From Erigeron canadensis (Eukaryota > Streptophyta > Magnoliopsida > Asterales > Asteraceae): a stretch of DNA of 64,000 bases. Within the stretch, counting starts at the first letter, position 1. Each line of letters opens with the position of its first letter. The notes under the pieces were generated by a model. It had not been told where the DNA came from and did not search any database. It saw only the letters and a program-made list of their open reading frames with translations. A program made the position numbers and the translations under genes. Of the stretch, positions 22,559 through 35,390 are shown piece by piece. The stretch lies in the NCBI RefSeq assembly GCF_010389155.1, contig NC_057764.1, positions 16,368,001-16,432,000 on the forward strand, given 5' to 3'.

Positions 22559-24450
22559 ATGGTATGACCTAGAGCAAATGCTAACGCCGAAACTCAAGAA
22601 GGCCAAGGTGGCGGCCGTGGTGGTCGTGGTGGTAGAGGTGGTCATGGCGGTCGTGGTGGCCGAGGTGATCGTGGAGAACATGTGGAGGTTCAAGAGCCGA
22701 ATGGAACCCTAGCTGAGCAGCTTACGGCACTATTGCCGACTCTTGCGGCTCAAGTGGCAGCCGTACTGGGAGTTAACATTGGAAATGGAGGACAACGAAC
22801 CAGAAATGAAGCTGAAGTGAAAAGACAAGAAGCGGTGGTTCAAGAAGTAGAGCAAGTCAGAGATGAGGTCGTTATTGTTGCTGAGCGCGAATCGATTGTT
22901 AGGGAGAATGGCAATACGAGATATCACCAAGGATGTACCTACAAAGATTTCCTCAACTGCAAGGCTATTGATTTTGATGGGAAGGGTGGAGCAACTGCTT
23001 ATCTCCAGTGGATGGAGAAGATGGAGGCTGTAATTGTTATAAGTCACTGCACTTATGATCAGAGAGTTACTTATGTTGCTGGATGTTTTGTGTCTGATGC
23101 TTTGTCATGGTGGAACAATGAGATCCGTGTCAGAGGAGGAAGAGATGCAGCTTTGGCTATGCCTTGGAAGGAGTTCAAGGATCTGATGCAAGCAGAGTTT
23201 TGCCCTGTCCACGAGTTACAGAAATTGCAGACTGAGTTCCTTCAGCTTACAATGGTTGGAGCAGACCATGCTGGCTACACTAGTAGATTCTACGAGTTAT
23301 CTAGATTGATTCCCCACCTGGTGGATCCTGAGCCAAAATGGATTGAGAAGTATATTGCTGGGTTAGAACCACATGTTCGTGTGCAAGTGGTGACTGCTCG
23401 ACCGACCACTATTCGAGATGTTGTGACCAAGGCAGGAAGTCTGACTGAAGAACTAGTAAGAAGTGGTATTCTAAGTAGGGGAGGAAGCAAGAGAAGGGAG
23501 TTGGTGGAGACGAGTAAGAGGAGGGAATTCAGAGGAGATAAAAGAGCAAGAGTGGGAAGAATGTATGGAACAACTGAGATGGGCCAGAAGGGTTATGTTG
23601 GCCAGCACCCTTTATGTGGTAAGTGTAATCTGTACCATCTGGCGACTTCACCATGTAAAACTTGTTTCAACTGTCAAAAGTTTGGCCATCTTGCAAGAGA
23701 TTGTAGAGCACCACGAGTTCAAGCAGCACCACTGAATGTTGTACCATTGAATGTCATCCCACCTAATTCCAGAAACCTTCAAGGAAACCGAGGGGCTTGT
23801 TATGAGTGTGGGAGCACTGATCACTACCGTAACCTATGTCCTCGACTTAACCGTCAGCCAGCCCCAGCAGCAGCGAACCCTAACCAACTTCAGATTGTCG
23901 GTCCACCTCCACCAAGAGCAAACCAAGGACAACAAGACAGAGGTCGGGTCTTTCCCTTAAATGCTGTGGAAGCTGCTAATGATCCTAACGTTGTTACTGG
24001 TACATTTCTTCTAAACGATCATGATGCTACTATGTTATTCGATTTTGGAGCCGACTATAGTTTCGTGTCTACTAACTTTTTGTGTAACTTAAATGTGCCA
24101 ACATGTTACTTGCATACTTATTATGAGATAGAGGTAGCTAGTGGTCAACGGGCTAGACTAGATCGTGTAGTGCCTAAATGTATTCTTATTCTTGAGGGCT
24201 ATTCGTTTTACATTGACTTGATTTCGTTTGGAATGGGTAGCTTTGACGTTATCGTTGGGATGGATTGGTTGTCTCGTGTTGATGCATCTATTGTTTATCG
24301 CACAAAAATTCTTAGAATACCTATGATTGATGGGCATGTACTAGAGATTCATGGTGAGCGAACCGAAACCATCTACCGACATCTTATGAGTGCTACCGAA
24401 AAAGTAGTCAAGCTAGCTAATATTCCTATCGTGCGTGATTTCTCCGATGT
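22559..24450 (+). pseudogene. Tekay element Gag and protease
   Basis: The frame starts best at ATG 22559, but the third codon is TGA (22565). An Arg-Gly-rich N-terminus follows ([15 protein letters not shown], 22600-22675), then the Gag core ([21 protein letters not shown]) and two zinc knuckles, [14 protein letters not shown] (about 23662) and [14 protein letters not shown] (about 23808). The protease active site reads LFDFGAD at about 24033, where the family norm is D-S-G: the catalytic-loop Ser is Phe. The frame is open from 22568 through 24889. With the early stop and altered protease the protein is probably not functional. Confidence 0.88.
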
Positions 24451-25840
24451 TTTACCCGATGATGTGGTGGGATTACCCCCACCTAGACAAGTCGAGTTTC
24501 GCATTGATCTTGTACCTAACGCTATGCTAGTAGCTAAGTCACCATACCGTTTGGCTTCTTCTGAAATGCAAGAACTAGCGACACAATTGCAAGAATTACA
24601 AGATAAAGGATTCATCCGGCCGAGTTCTTCACCTTGGGGCGCACCGATATTATTTGTCAAAGAGAAGGATGGGTCCTTTCACATGTGCATTGATTATCGC
24701 GAGTTGAACAAACTAACGATCAAGAATCGATATCCATTGCCGCGCATTGACGAGCTATTCGATCAATTGCAAGGCGCTAAATACTTCTTAAAGATTGATC
24801 TTCGTTCGGGTTACCATCAGCTGAGAGTACGTGAAGAGGACATTCCAAAGACAGCTTTTAGAACGAGATATGGGCCTTCGAGTTTTTAGTGATGCCCTTT
24901 GGATTGACGAACGTGCCTGCTGTTTTCATGGATCTCATGAACCGTGTATGTAAGCCATATTTAGACCAATTTATTATTGTATTCATCGATGACATCCTCA
25001 TCTACTCAAAGACCAAGAAAGAGCACGAAGTACATCTGAGGCAAGTGTTAGAGCTTCTGAGAACTGAAAAGTTGTACGGAAAGTTTTCCAAATGTGAATT
25101 TTGGTTGAAAGATGAAGTTTTTGGGTCATGTAGTTAATAAGGATGGAATAAAGGTTGATCCCAGCAAGATAGAAGCAGTGGAGCATTTGAGAAGGCCGGA
25201 GACACCAACAGAGATCAGACAATTCCTTGGATTAGCTGGCTACTACCGACGATTCAACGAAAACTTCTCAAAGATTGCACAACCCCTAACGTTGTTGACA
25301 CATAAGGATAGAAGTTTTGATTGGGGCGAGAAACAAGAAGAAGCTTTCAGACTACCGAAGGAGAAGTTATGTAATGCACCGATCTTAAGTCTTCCTGACG
25401 GATCTGATGACTTTATTGTTTATTGTGACGCGTCGGGACAAGGATTAGGGTGTGTATTGATGTAGAGAGGAAAGGTTATCACATATGCTTCTCAACAGCT
25501 GAAGATCTACGAGAAGAATTACACGACTCACGATTTGGAGTTAGGAGCTATCGTTTTCGTGTTGAAGTGTTGGAGACATTACCTATATGAGATGAAGAGT
25601 GTGATATACACAGATCATAAGAGCCTTCAACATATGTTTAATCAGAAAGATCTTAATATGCGACAGAGACGATGGTTAGAGTTGTTTAACGATTATGACT
25701 GTGAGATCCGTTATCATCCAGGGAAGGCAAACGTGGTAATTGATGCCTTGAGTAGGAAGGAAAGAGTCAGACCAAGACGAATTAGAGCTATGAGCATTAC
25801 CGTACACAACACTCTGAAGGATAGAGTGATTGGGGCATAA
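24451..25840 (+). pseudogene. Tekay element reverse transcriptase and RNase H
   Basis: RT motifs are [40 protein letters not shown] and FIDDILIYS (catalytic DD, about 24990), then [10 protein letters not shown]. RNase H has [10 protein letters not shown], the LELGAIVF glutamate and TDHKSLQ. One-base frameshifts occur near 24880 (before MPFGLTNVP) and near 25115 (before [10 protein letters not shown]). A TAG at 25463 replaces an expected Gln and a TAA lies at 25838. Order RT-RH before integrase fixes Ty3/Gypsy. Confidence 0.88.
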
Positions 25841-27242
25841 GTAGAAGCAAGCAAGAAAGAAAATATTGATAGAGAAGGGTTGGGAGGAATGGCAGAACAA
25901 TTCAATCAAAGAGAAGATGGAGGACAGTATTTTTGCGACCGATTGTGGATACCTGTGTATGGTGGATTAAGAAAGCTAATAATGGATGAAGTGCATCAAA
26001 CGAGATATTCTATTCACCCAGCGATAGATAAGATGTATCAAGACTTGCGAGATCTATTTTGGTGGCCAGGAATGAAAAACGATGTGGCGGTTTGTGTGAG
26101 CAAGTGTTTAACGTGTCTGAAGGTTAAAGCTAAACACAAGAAACCAGGAGGATTGCTAAGACAACCAGACATTCCTGAATGGAAGTGGAAAAGTATTACC
26201 ATGGACTTTGTCACCAAGTTACCTAGAACCAGTAGTGGTAAGGATGCAATATGGGTTGTAGTAGATCGACTGACCTAGTCAGCTTATTTTATACCCATTC
26301 GGGAAGATTATAAGATGGAAGAGTATGCACGATTGTATCTGAAAGAGATTGTAGCCAAGCACGGCGTTCCAGTATCGATCATATGTGGCAGAGATAGCCG
26401 ATTTACGTCAGGGTTTTGGAAGTCAATGCAAAAAGCTATGGGAACGTGCATAGATATGAGCACGGCTTATCATCTGCAGACAGACGGACAGAGTGAAAGG
26501 ACGATACAGACTTTAGAGGACATGTTGAGAGCATGTGTTATCGACTTTGGGGGAAGTTGGGATACTCACCTCCCACTAGTAGAGTTCTCATATAACAATA
26601 GTTACCATTCTACTATTGGGTGTCCGCCTTTTGAGGCTTTGTATGGAAGAAAGTATCGATCTTCACTTGCATGGCTCGAAGTGGGAGACATGCAACTGAT
26701 AGGGCCAAAAATCATTGTGGAAACTACATAAAGGATTGCACAAATCAAGGAAAACCTCATGAAGGCTAGAGATATACAAAAAAAGTATGCTAACTACCGA
26801 AGGAAACCTCTAGAGTTTTAGGTTGGTGATCGAGTGATGCTTAAAGTGTCGCCTTGGAAAGGTGTAGTAAGATTTATTAAGAGAGGGAAACTAGCTCTAA
26901 GATATATTGGACCGTTCGAGATTACCGAGAGAATTGGTGTTGTTGCTTACCGTTTGAAACTTCCCCTTGAACTTAGTAATGTTCACGATGTATTCCATGT
27001 ATCAAACCTAAAGAGGTGTTTAGCTGATGAGACGACAAACGTTCCTTTAAATGAAATATGTGTAGATAGTAACTTAAGCTTCAAGGAAGTTACCTGTTGA
27101 GATTATGGAACGGGAGGTCAAAAAGCTCAAAAGACATAAGTATACTATTGTGAAAGTTCATTGGAACTCCAGCAGAGGCCCAGAGTTTACTTGGGAACGA
27201 GAAGATCAAATGAAGCGTAAGTATCCACACTTGTTCGCCTAA
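25841..27242 (+). pseudogene. Tekay element integrase with chromodomain-like C-terminus
   Basis: The HHCC zinc domain (HQTRYSIHP to CLTCLKVK) is at 25990-26135. The core aspartates are in TMDFVTKLP (about 26200) and GRDSRFTSG (about 26388), with the glutamate in [13 protein letters not shown] (about 26490). The frame has stops at 26276, 26729 and 26819. After a frameshift near 27098 the tail (HWNSSRGPEFTWEREDQ, then KYPHLFA-stop at 27240-27242) is the chromodomain end typical of Tekay/Del chromoviruses, which is thought to steer integration to heterochromatin. Confidence 0.88.
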
Positions 27243-27547
27243 CTTGATACATGAAGCTTAGTAAGTAAACTTGAAACTTAGAGTGAAACTTGATGCTTGA
27301 AACTTAATATGTGATTTATGCTTAATGCGTAACTTGAAGCTTGAAACTTAATATGAGATTTGATGCTTATTGTGTGATTCGATGCTTGAAACTTAATGTG
27401 TGACTTGATACTTGTAGCTTGTTGAGTAGACTTGAGACTTGAAACTTAGCGTATAGCTTGACGCTTGGAAACTTGGTGTGTGGCTAGAACTTGAAACATA
27501 ATGCGTAATTTGAATTTCGGGACGAAATTCCTTTAAGTATGGGAGAC
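27243..27547 (+). other. Tekay 3' untranslated segment with degenerate repeats and polypurine tract
   Basis: A degenerate array of CTTGAAACTTAATGTGTGACTTGATG-like units runs to about 27500, then TTTCGGGACGAAATTCC and the purine-rich AAGTATGGGAGAC (27535-27547) immediately before the 3' LTR. The last part is the expected plus-strand primer. Confidence 0.75.
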
Positions 27548-29470
27548 TGTAACACCCGTGAGTCGACCATGAAAAATTCTGAGTCAAATTTAAAATTTTA
27601 TATACGAGAATACGACCTCGTAAAGTTAGTCGGCATCGTAATTGTAAAACGAACTCGTAATTGTGTGCCGACCTCGTATTTTGGTATTGACATCGTATTT
27701 GTGATACGACCTCGTAATTTGATTTCGGCATCGTATTTAGACCTAGCATCGTAATTGAGTCTGGCATCGTATTTACGTGTCCGGCATCGTATTCTTCAGT
27801 AAGCATGGAAACCTTACATTTTACCCTACATATAAATAGTCTTATTCTCTCACAAAACTCTCATTCCATCAACTCAGCCTCCAAGAAAACACACACAAAC
27901 CCTTACTACCTCCCTGTTGCTACCCCAAATTGCTACCTCACTTTACAAACCCACTTTTACTACCTCACTATTACTACCCCATTTTACATCAGATTTTTTA
28001 AAAATCAAACCTTATTTTGTTTAAATTTAGCTTTAACAACAGTGTTTTTGTGTCCTAAACATCTCTACAAACTCATATTTTACATATTCAAGGTATAAAA
28101 TCAAAACCCACTTAATGCTCTTCTTTTTGATATTTTCGGTTTTTCTTTCAATACACAAACTACATACACCAAGTATCGAACTTTTTACGTCCAAAACGTT
28201 TAGAAACATATATTACAACTTTTGTCAAAGTTTCATGCAATTTCGTTAACAAAATCTTGAGATATAATAACTTTTGTACACTTTTTATAAACTTTGTTCA
28301 AATGGGTTTTCGAGTTTAAGTCCGTTTTTCAAGTTTCCGACTTTAGGATTGTTTTCCCATCATATTAGGGAGTCTAAAAGTATAATCTGATGTTAAAAAC
28401 AACTTTCAGATCGAAATAAACGATTAGGGTTTTCTAGAATGAATTTTGGGGAAGAACGGCCCAGTTTACGACCCCGCCGATTTGCGACCTCGTATTTCAA
28501 ATGTGACATCGTATTTCAAATGTGACCTCGTATTTCCATTTGCGACCTCGTGATTCAAATGTGACCTCGTATTGCCATTTGCGACCTCGTATTTCAAATG
28601 CGACCTCGTATTTCAAATGTGACCTCGTATTTTCAAATATGACCTCGTATTTCATTTGTGACCTCGTATTTCATTTGTGATCTTGTATTTTCAAAATAAG
28701 ACCCTAGATTTATTAGCCTCTCAAATTTAGCCTCTTAAATCTAACATCTTAATTTCAGTTTTGTCTTTTAGTGAAATAAGACTCCAAATTTAATTTTTGA
28801 CCTCAATATCAATTTAAGACCTCAAATTTCAATCGAGACCTCGGACTTCGATTACTACCTCGATTTAGTCAACTTTGGTCAACTTTAGTCGATTTGGTCA
28901 ACTTTGGTCAAACTCGTAAAATCTGGTCAAAGTCAAACTAGTACGCTTTTGGACAATTTGGTCAACACTTGGCAACACAATATGAGCACATTTACCTATA
29001 TTGAATGAATACTTATTTGTGATAACTTGCAACAGATTGACTGCGTACTGGTTACTTGCTTTTTGATATCCTTTGTAGCTTGATCTTGTTGCTAGCAGTC
29101 AGGTGAGTTTCGTAGCACCTCTTTTAATATGTTTTGGGGTGGAAGGATACTCGTGCATTTGTGTCTATCATCATTTATGGCTATTTGACTGTACTGTATG
29201 ATGTGCACTGTGATACTTGATACTTGACACTTGATACTTATGTTGGAGTTTGAGATGCTTGATACTTGATACTTATGGTGGAGTTGGAGGCACCAGATAC
29301 TAGATACTTGATACTTATGGTGGAGTTGGAGGCACCAGATACTTGATACTTGCACCTTAGGCCTGGTATACCGTAAGTGCTGGTGGCATAGAAATACTTG
29401 ATTCTTGCTATCATAAGTAAGTTGATAGCCACATTGCTGTGTGGATCTTGATGATATTTCGATCTGGCAC
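27548..29470 (+). repeat. 3' LTR of the Tekay element, left part (interrupted by Copia B)
   Basis: It is homologous to 19249-21115 of the 5' LTR, beginning TGTAACACCCGTGAGTCG. It breaks at GGCAC (29466-29470), which is duplicated at 62467-62471 where the LTR resumes. The minisatellite copy is at 28483-28695. Confidence 0.9.
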
Positions 29471-30111
29471 TGTTGATGCATGTTGATGTGACAACAGCAA
29501 CTTAGATTTGATATGTCGTTTAGATTGAGACATTATGTTAATTTATGTCGTATCTATATATGTAATTGATAGATTATGGACTTTATGTTATGGTAATGAT
29601 CAATTACATGTTTTGGTGTTATATATATGTGTGTTATGTATGATGTTTGTTGTGTAATATACAAGTACAAACATAATATGTGTTAGGATTCCTTAAGATG
29701 AAATACTTAGGAATATAACTAAGTCTTGTATCTAACGAAGATAAGGTATATCTTCGTTAGAGGCAAACGAAGATAAACTTCGTTTGGTACAAACGAAGAT
29801 TAACTTCGTTACATGGGCTGGGCAACTAAGTTCGTAAGAACAAAGCCCAGCAAGCCCAGTTCGACTCAAAACATATATATACGAATGAATACTCTAAAAT
29901 AATTATTACGTTCGACATACAAGTACACCAGACACCTAAGTTCGTTCTATATCTTATAGAAACGAAGATAGCATAATACGGCTGATTATTTACTTGATAA
30001 TTAGCGATATACCAGTTTACTAATCAAACTAGTTATCTCGTGAGGATTCCGCACTCACGACATAATCATAGACGATCTCGAGAGCGATCTATAGCTATCG
30101 AGGGATTCACA
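29471..30111 (+). repeat. 5' LTR of Copia B with U3 hairpin cluster
   Basis: Begins TGTTGATGCATGTTG and ends GGGATTCACA. Three inverted pairs of AACGAAGAT and its complement (about 29737-29812) lie 60-140 bp upstream of a TATATATA box (29873-29880), so the likely transcription start is near 29905. Nearly identical to 61826-62466, differing only at the positions equivalent to an A/G, a T/C and a C/T. Confidence 0.92.
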
Positions 30112-30113
30112 AG

Positions 30114-30125
30114 TGGTATCAGAGC
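30114..30125 (+). other. Primer-binding site (initiator tRNA-Met), Copia B
   Basis: TGGTATCAGAGC sits two bases after the LTR end and is complementary to initiator Met tRNA. Confidence 0.88.
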
Positions 30126-30420
30126 CAATCGATTTCTTATCGAAGGTTCGAGATCGTTTTGTTTGATTCTTTTCTCTGAAAATCAACCTCCCGATACCCT
30201 TACTGTCGCTAACTTCGTTTTCTCAAACGAATTTAGCAAACGAACTTAACCTCATCTTCGTTTCGAGTTCTTCCAACGTTTTTAGCTTTATTTTCGTTAA
30301 GTTCCTTCCAACGAATTTCAAGTTATCTTCGTTACTCTCACCTTACGGATTTTGCTTTATCTTCGTTTCTTTCCTTCAAACGAAGATAATTCTATCTTCG
30401 TTTCCTTCCTGCAAACGAAT
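30126..30420 (+). other. Copia B leader (left part), rich in TTCGTT/AACGAA
   Basis: The untranslated leader between primer site and gag is split by Copia C; its last about 70 bases are at 42794-42863. TTCGTT, AACGAA and close variants occur about a dozen times here, matching motifs in the LTR and in the accessory-gene intron at 58.2-58.6 kb. Confidence 0.7.
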
Positions 30421-31385
30421 ATTAGTCCCAACTATCACTAGATGGGTGCTGAAGACACCTCTATGTCGATGGTGAGTGAACTTTGCAACACGATCAATTA
30501 ATCTGGATGTGACCAGTTTAGTTTGATCGTGTACCAGGTTAACTGGAATTAAGTATTAAAGTGACAGAATGTTAATACATGCAATAATATAAATGACGAG
30601 CATATAAACTGGTGAGACAATATGTAATTTTCAAGTGTATTTTATTTATTACTGTTTAAATAAAATACAAGGTTGTTGCGGAACCAAGATAATACAAGAA
30701 TGTAAATATCCTAACAACCCATGAATTACAATTGATCTAAACTTGGAAATTCTCCTAAACAATCGAAACACTTAGAGTTGTGAAATGTTTCTTTTTGCGA
30801 TTGAGAGAATATTGCACAAGTTCACCAATATTGCAGAATATTTGTATTTGCAAAGTTATTGAAACAGCTTGTGCAAGGACCTCTATTTATAGTCGAAGAT
30901 TGAGCATGGGGATCTCAACTTCGATGTACAAATATGGTTGACAGCACACAAAAGTATTGTTTAAATAATCCTTTGTGTGTGTTAAATAAAGTAAGACAAA
31001 AGGTTACTTTATTCAACCACTCTACATCTTTGTATCTTTATCCAAAGACAATATCATTGTCCGGTTAAAAGGATGTAGAGTAAAAAGGTCCTCCTCGTAA
31101 TCAGTGTAAAGCTTTGTAAGAGCATTTACACTGGAGGATTCTCCAGTTGATTGATCTGGTAGATTGTCAACTGGGCTTCGCTGCCATTGCCAATCTCTAT
31201 TTTCCATTTGTTGTCTTTGACTTCAACTGGAAGGTCTTCAGATTCTAGTCGTCTGATCTCAACTGGAGGAAGTCATCAGTTGCTAAACCTGTACAATGCA
31301 ACTGGACTTCTAATATTTCGGACAATTCCTCATGCTCTCCAGATGTCACTGGAGAGCTCCAGTTTAGTTAAAACTGGACCTAACA
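30421..31385 (-). repeat. 3' LTR of Copia C
   Basis: On the minus strand it starts TGTTAGGTCCAGTTTTAAC and ends GGGACTAATA. A TATA box (TATAAATA on the minus strand, 30884-30891) precedes a short leader. AACTGGA/TCCAGTT phrases are repeated through U3. The polypurine tract on the minus strand, TAGGGGGAATT, covers 31386-31396 just upstream. Confidence 0.9.
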
Positions 31386-31661
31386 AATTCCCCCTAATTG
31401 TCCTGAAATATTGTCAAGTATTTTCAAACTTGTTTCTATACAAGTTTAAGTTTGAAATACTTGAATTTGATAAGACCTATTAAGTTTCCAAGACATTTTT
31501 ATAGATCATCAAATGTCTTGGATTTTGTTTTAAGTGTTTGTAGATCTTATCAGATATCTTACTTGTAGGTTACAATCTGGCAACTTGTATATACATACAA
31601 TTTCAAATAAATTACAAGAGAGTACACAAAATTACAAGCAGATAATAGTTAGAAGGAAAAC

Positions 31662-34600
31662 TTAAACAGATGGCCCTTCGCCAGTTTTCCTTCTCTTTGA
31701 GACTGATGAAATCGGCTGAGTATCCTCAGGATCAAGGCCTAATCTTTCTTCAATGTTTTCCTTGAACTTGATGAGATTTTGCAATACATACTCCCAGCCT
31801 CTTTCAACTTTATTCTTCCTCTGCCTCCCCTCCAACAGCCTCAACATCTCAACATGCTCGGAATGACCATACTGATTGACATCCGGGTTCTCAGTAGTCC
31901 TTTTAGGTCCACCAAAGTATTGTACCTCAACAACAAAATGCTTGGCACCAGGCTTAATTGAAACCTTAACATCAGTAATCCTGCCTCTATTGTGCCTTCG
32001 ACGCTGTACATCTGACAAATATGTGCGAGCTTCAGATTCATTTGTCAGTTTGATTTTGCTCGTGCTCAGCTTTTGTGTAGCAGCTCGAATATCATCTGTT
32101 GTGGGTTCACATGGTTCTACCCAAGTCCTCAGATTTGCATCTCTTGGTAAGGCCTTTTGTTTTCTTCCTTTGGACTTGGGTGGATTCAACACTTTGGTGA
32201 CCGCCTTCTTGACCTGCTCAGTTCTCTTGAGAATCCCTTCAGATCTGATCTCTCTGGCCTTTTCCACCGATACATTCAAACACTTTGCATCCAGTTCAGC
32301 CTCATCATCCTGGTAGTGTTTGTCCAGTTCTACTTCAAGCATCTCCTTCAGTGCATTGACTATTCTTGTATCTTCTTTGATCTTCTTGTATTCAACAAGT
32401 GTCAAGCCAAGGAGTTGAGCATCAGTGATATCAACAAGAGGGGTTGGAAGATTTTTTCTTGATTCAAACTGGTTTGCCTTCATTTGTTTCTTCCTTTCCT
32501 TGACCAGGTATCCCACTCTTGCTAATTTCTGGCTCTCGCTTTCAGTAACTGGAGGCAACAAATCGACATTGCCAGTTTCCAACATTGGTGCATCGGTGGC
32601 TGGTTCCAAAGATTCATCAGCAATGGCCTTTCCCTTGTCAACACTCCCTACCACCACATCATCAAACACCTCAAACCCTTGCTCACCAGCCTCAGTACTG
32701 GTAGCCATCACAATCTCCTTCCCTTTACTTGAAGTCTTCACAAGAGTGTGAGGGGCATGTACCGACCTTTCCCCCTTGGCAGCATCTAGTCCCTGCCTGA
32801 TGGCTTCAAAATCAGCATGACTAGAGGGCAGGCGATCTAGAGGCTGCCATGATTGCATTGTCTTACACTCTTTGAAGACTCCACAAAGCATGCGAACTGT
32901 CCTCCAAAGATGATTTATCTCTTGAGATTGAGTCATTACATTTCCACTTGTCTGCTCTTGACTCTTTAAAATTTGTTTGAGAATGGAGAGATCATCTGAA
33001 GAGAGCCCAGTTGCAGGGACTTCCTGAGCACTGTCAGGCTCAACCGCCCTTCCTTTGCCAACTTCAGTGGTCAGATCAGATATGGCAGTTGAATGTTCAG
33101 ACACTTTGCTAGCCAGCGTATCCAGACTGCACCTCAACCGATCAATCTCAGATGTTATTGGAGTGAGATCGACCTGGGGCACTGCAATCTTGGTGATCTC
33201 AGATATCACCTTTTCTATCAAGTTACTCTCACTGGCAGCCAAAGTTTCTTCGATCTTGAGACCCACTGAAGAGGCCAACCGACTCCCAAGCTCTGTCACA
33301 TCTAGGCCAGGTTTGCTACACAGCTCTTGCACCTGCCTTTCCAGATTCTTAATATCAACCTCTGAAGATCTGACAGTATTGTTCAGCAGGTTGGATATTG
33401 AGGATGTGACTCCAGATTGAGTCAGTGCGAATGCCTCCCTTAAAGATATTGCCAATTGATTGGAGGATTCCACTAACTCGTTCAGCTTGCCAAACACCAA
33501 GTCCTCATTAGCAGAGAACTTGTTAATCCCCAGGTCAACCACTTTAATATTTTGCAGATGATCCTTGTGGTACCTGGAGAGGGACTTGGTGTTCTTCTCC
33601 AGTGTCTTTTGAATCTCTTCCACCCTCGCAAGAAGGTTCGAGAGATCGGTTTGAAAAGACACGAACTGGCTGTCCAATGACGGAGGAGAAGGTGTCACTG
33701 GACCAGCTGAGAAAGCTACAGGTGCAACTGGACGAGGTATGACAATATCTGGTTCTCCAGTTGCAGTAGCATCAGTAGAGAGAAGAGGAGGGGTTGTAGA
33801 AATGAAAGGAAGAGATTCAATGTGGCGTTCATGCTGAGAATGCTCAGGTGTGAACGACGGCGACGGTGGGGTTAGGATGTGTCTATTTCTAGGCACACCC
33901 ATAGAAGAAGGTGATTGGCGAGAGGTGAATATTGGAGGTATTTCTAAGCTTTGTACATGAGTTGGGGAAACTGAAACATGTGGTTCTTGGGGTTGACCAA
34001 GGAGAGAAGGGAGCTGATCAAGTATAGTCGCATCAGCCATCTCCTGGTCAGATTCTGTCTCAGATGAGTCCGAAGACTCAAGCTGAAACACACCCTCATT
34101 TATGCCAAGATCCATAAATGTTGGGGGTGGCTGAACAAGTTGTTCAGACTCCTGATGACCAGTTTGAGTTGCCTCAATGGTATCATCAGTTTGAGGATCC
34201 GTTGCCGAAGCATCTTCTCCCTGGACAGAGGTGACTGGTGCCTCAACCACAACTGCTCTATCCTCAGTTGCAATATCATCGGCAGCGGCTTCAGAGACCA
34301 CTATCACAGATTGTGACTGGTCAGGTGCAGCAAGTCCAGATCTTGATCTCCTGCTTTTAGAGGATCTTCTTGCTTTAGGAACTGCCTGGACTCCTGCTTC
34401 TGCCACAGTTACAACTTCAGTAGACGAACCGGTGGGTCCCTCATTATTTTGAGGCCCGCCCAGTTGCCTTTCTGATTCACCAGATTGTGGTGCATCAGTT
34501 TTAGAGAATGCAAAAATCATTCTCGGGGACATCTGGACTTCATCAGAAGTGGACACCAGGTTGTCCAGATTCCTCAACAGTTCTGGCACAGAGAACGAGG

Positions 34601-35390
34601 ATTGCGTGTTGTTGTACTCGTCTCTGCCCAGAATCTGAATAAAACAAAGGGACAGAAACCTTGAAAAGGGAACACAAGGACCCCTGTTACCCTTAACTTG
34701 AATACCAGGCTTCTGAACAAAATGCCTGCAAAATCCACCCTCAGCCCATTCCAAAGGCAGTACGCCATTTCTGCCTGGAAGGAGTTTATCTGGTCCAATC
34801 CACCAGAACTCCCTCCCAACTTTCCACCAAGTGGACCATAAAGAACTTCCAGGATGGTGAAAGCCCCTTCATTGTAATGGACCCCTTGGTCTTCAACACA
34901 TCCCCCTCCACCATCTCCTTATTTCCCATATCAAGGAAGACCTGGCGGAAATTGATATTGGAGGAAATCACCACTGGAGTTTCATTATGTCTCCAGTAGT
35001 TGAGGTTAAGGGCTTCCCTCAACGTTCCAGTGGTGATGGTACACGGGACTGACCCATCCTTTAGAGAAAAGGAGATGGATGAGCAGTCCTCAGAAAGAGA
35101 GGCAGTGTACCAGAACTCACACAAGTAATCATGGAATAGCTTGTGTGGATTCAAAGAGAAGGCATCGCTGAGGGGAGAATCCGAAGAAAGGATTGGATTC
35201 TCCCGATAAGAGAGTCAGCGGCCTGGAGCCCTTGAAGAGATGCCATTGGATTATTTGGATTTAGTTTAATAAGCTTAGAGCTTATGGGAGCACCAGTGGC
35301 ACGATTAACATTTTGTGATGGAATGTACTCAGCAGTGAGTAGATTCACATCACGAGAACGAGATGAAGAAGAAGAAGATTTAGGAGCCAT
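31662..35390 (-). CDS. Copia C accessory (env-like position) ORF, about 1240 codons
   Basis: This ORF lies after RNase H and before the polypurine tract, the place of the extra ORF in Sireviruses. The start is ATG at 35390 (MAPKSSSSSSRSRDVN). One-base shifts near 35200 and 34815 separate it from the long open part (34754-31662, 1030 codons); both may be sequencing errors. The N-terminal region has EFWYTASLSE and TLREALNLNYW, a pattern shared with the accessory gene of Copia B. A Ser/Pro/Glu-rich stretch with low complexity follows, then a probable coiled-coil region (about 33650-33000) and a basic C-terminus (KGRKQKALPRD, ending KRRKTGEGPSV). No signal peptide or convincing membrane segment was seen, so envelope function is not supported by sequence. 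Function is unknown. Confidence 0.72.

Noticed and set aside
31662..34754. Host nuclear or coiled-coil protein gene
   Set aside because: It lies between RNase H and the polypurine tract inside a bounded LTR element, on the same strand, so it belongs to Copia C.
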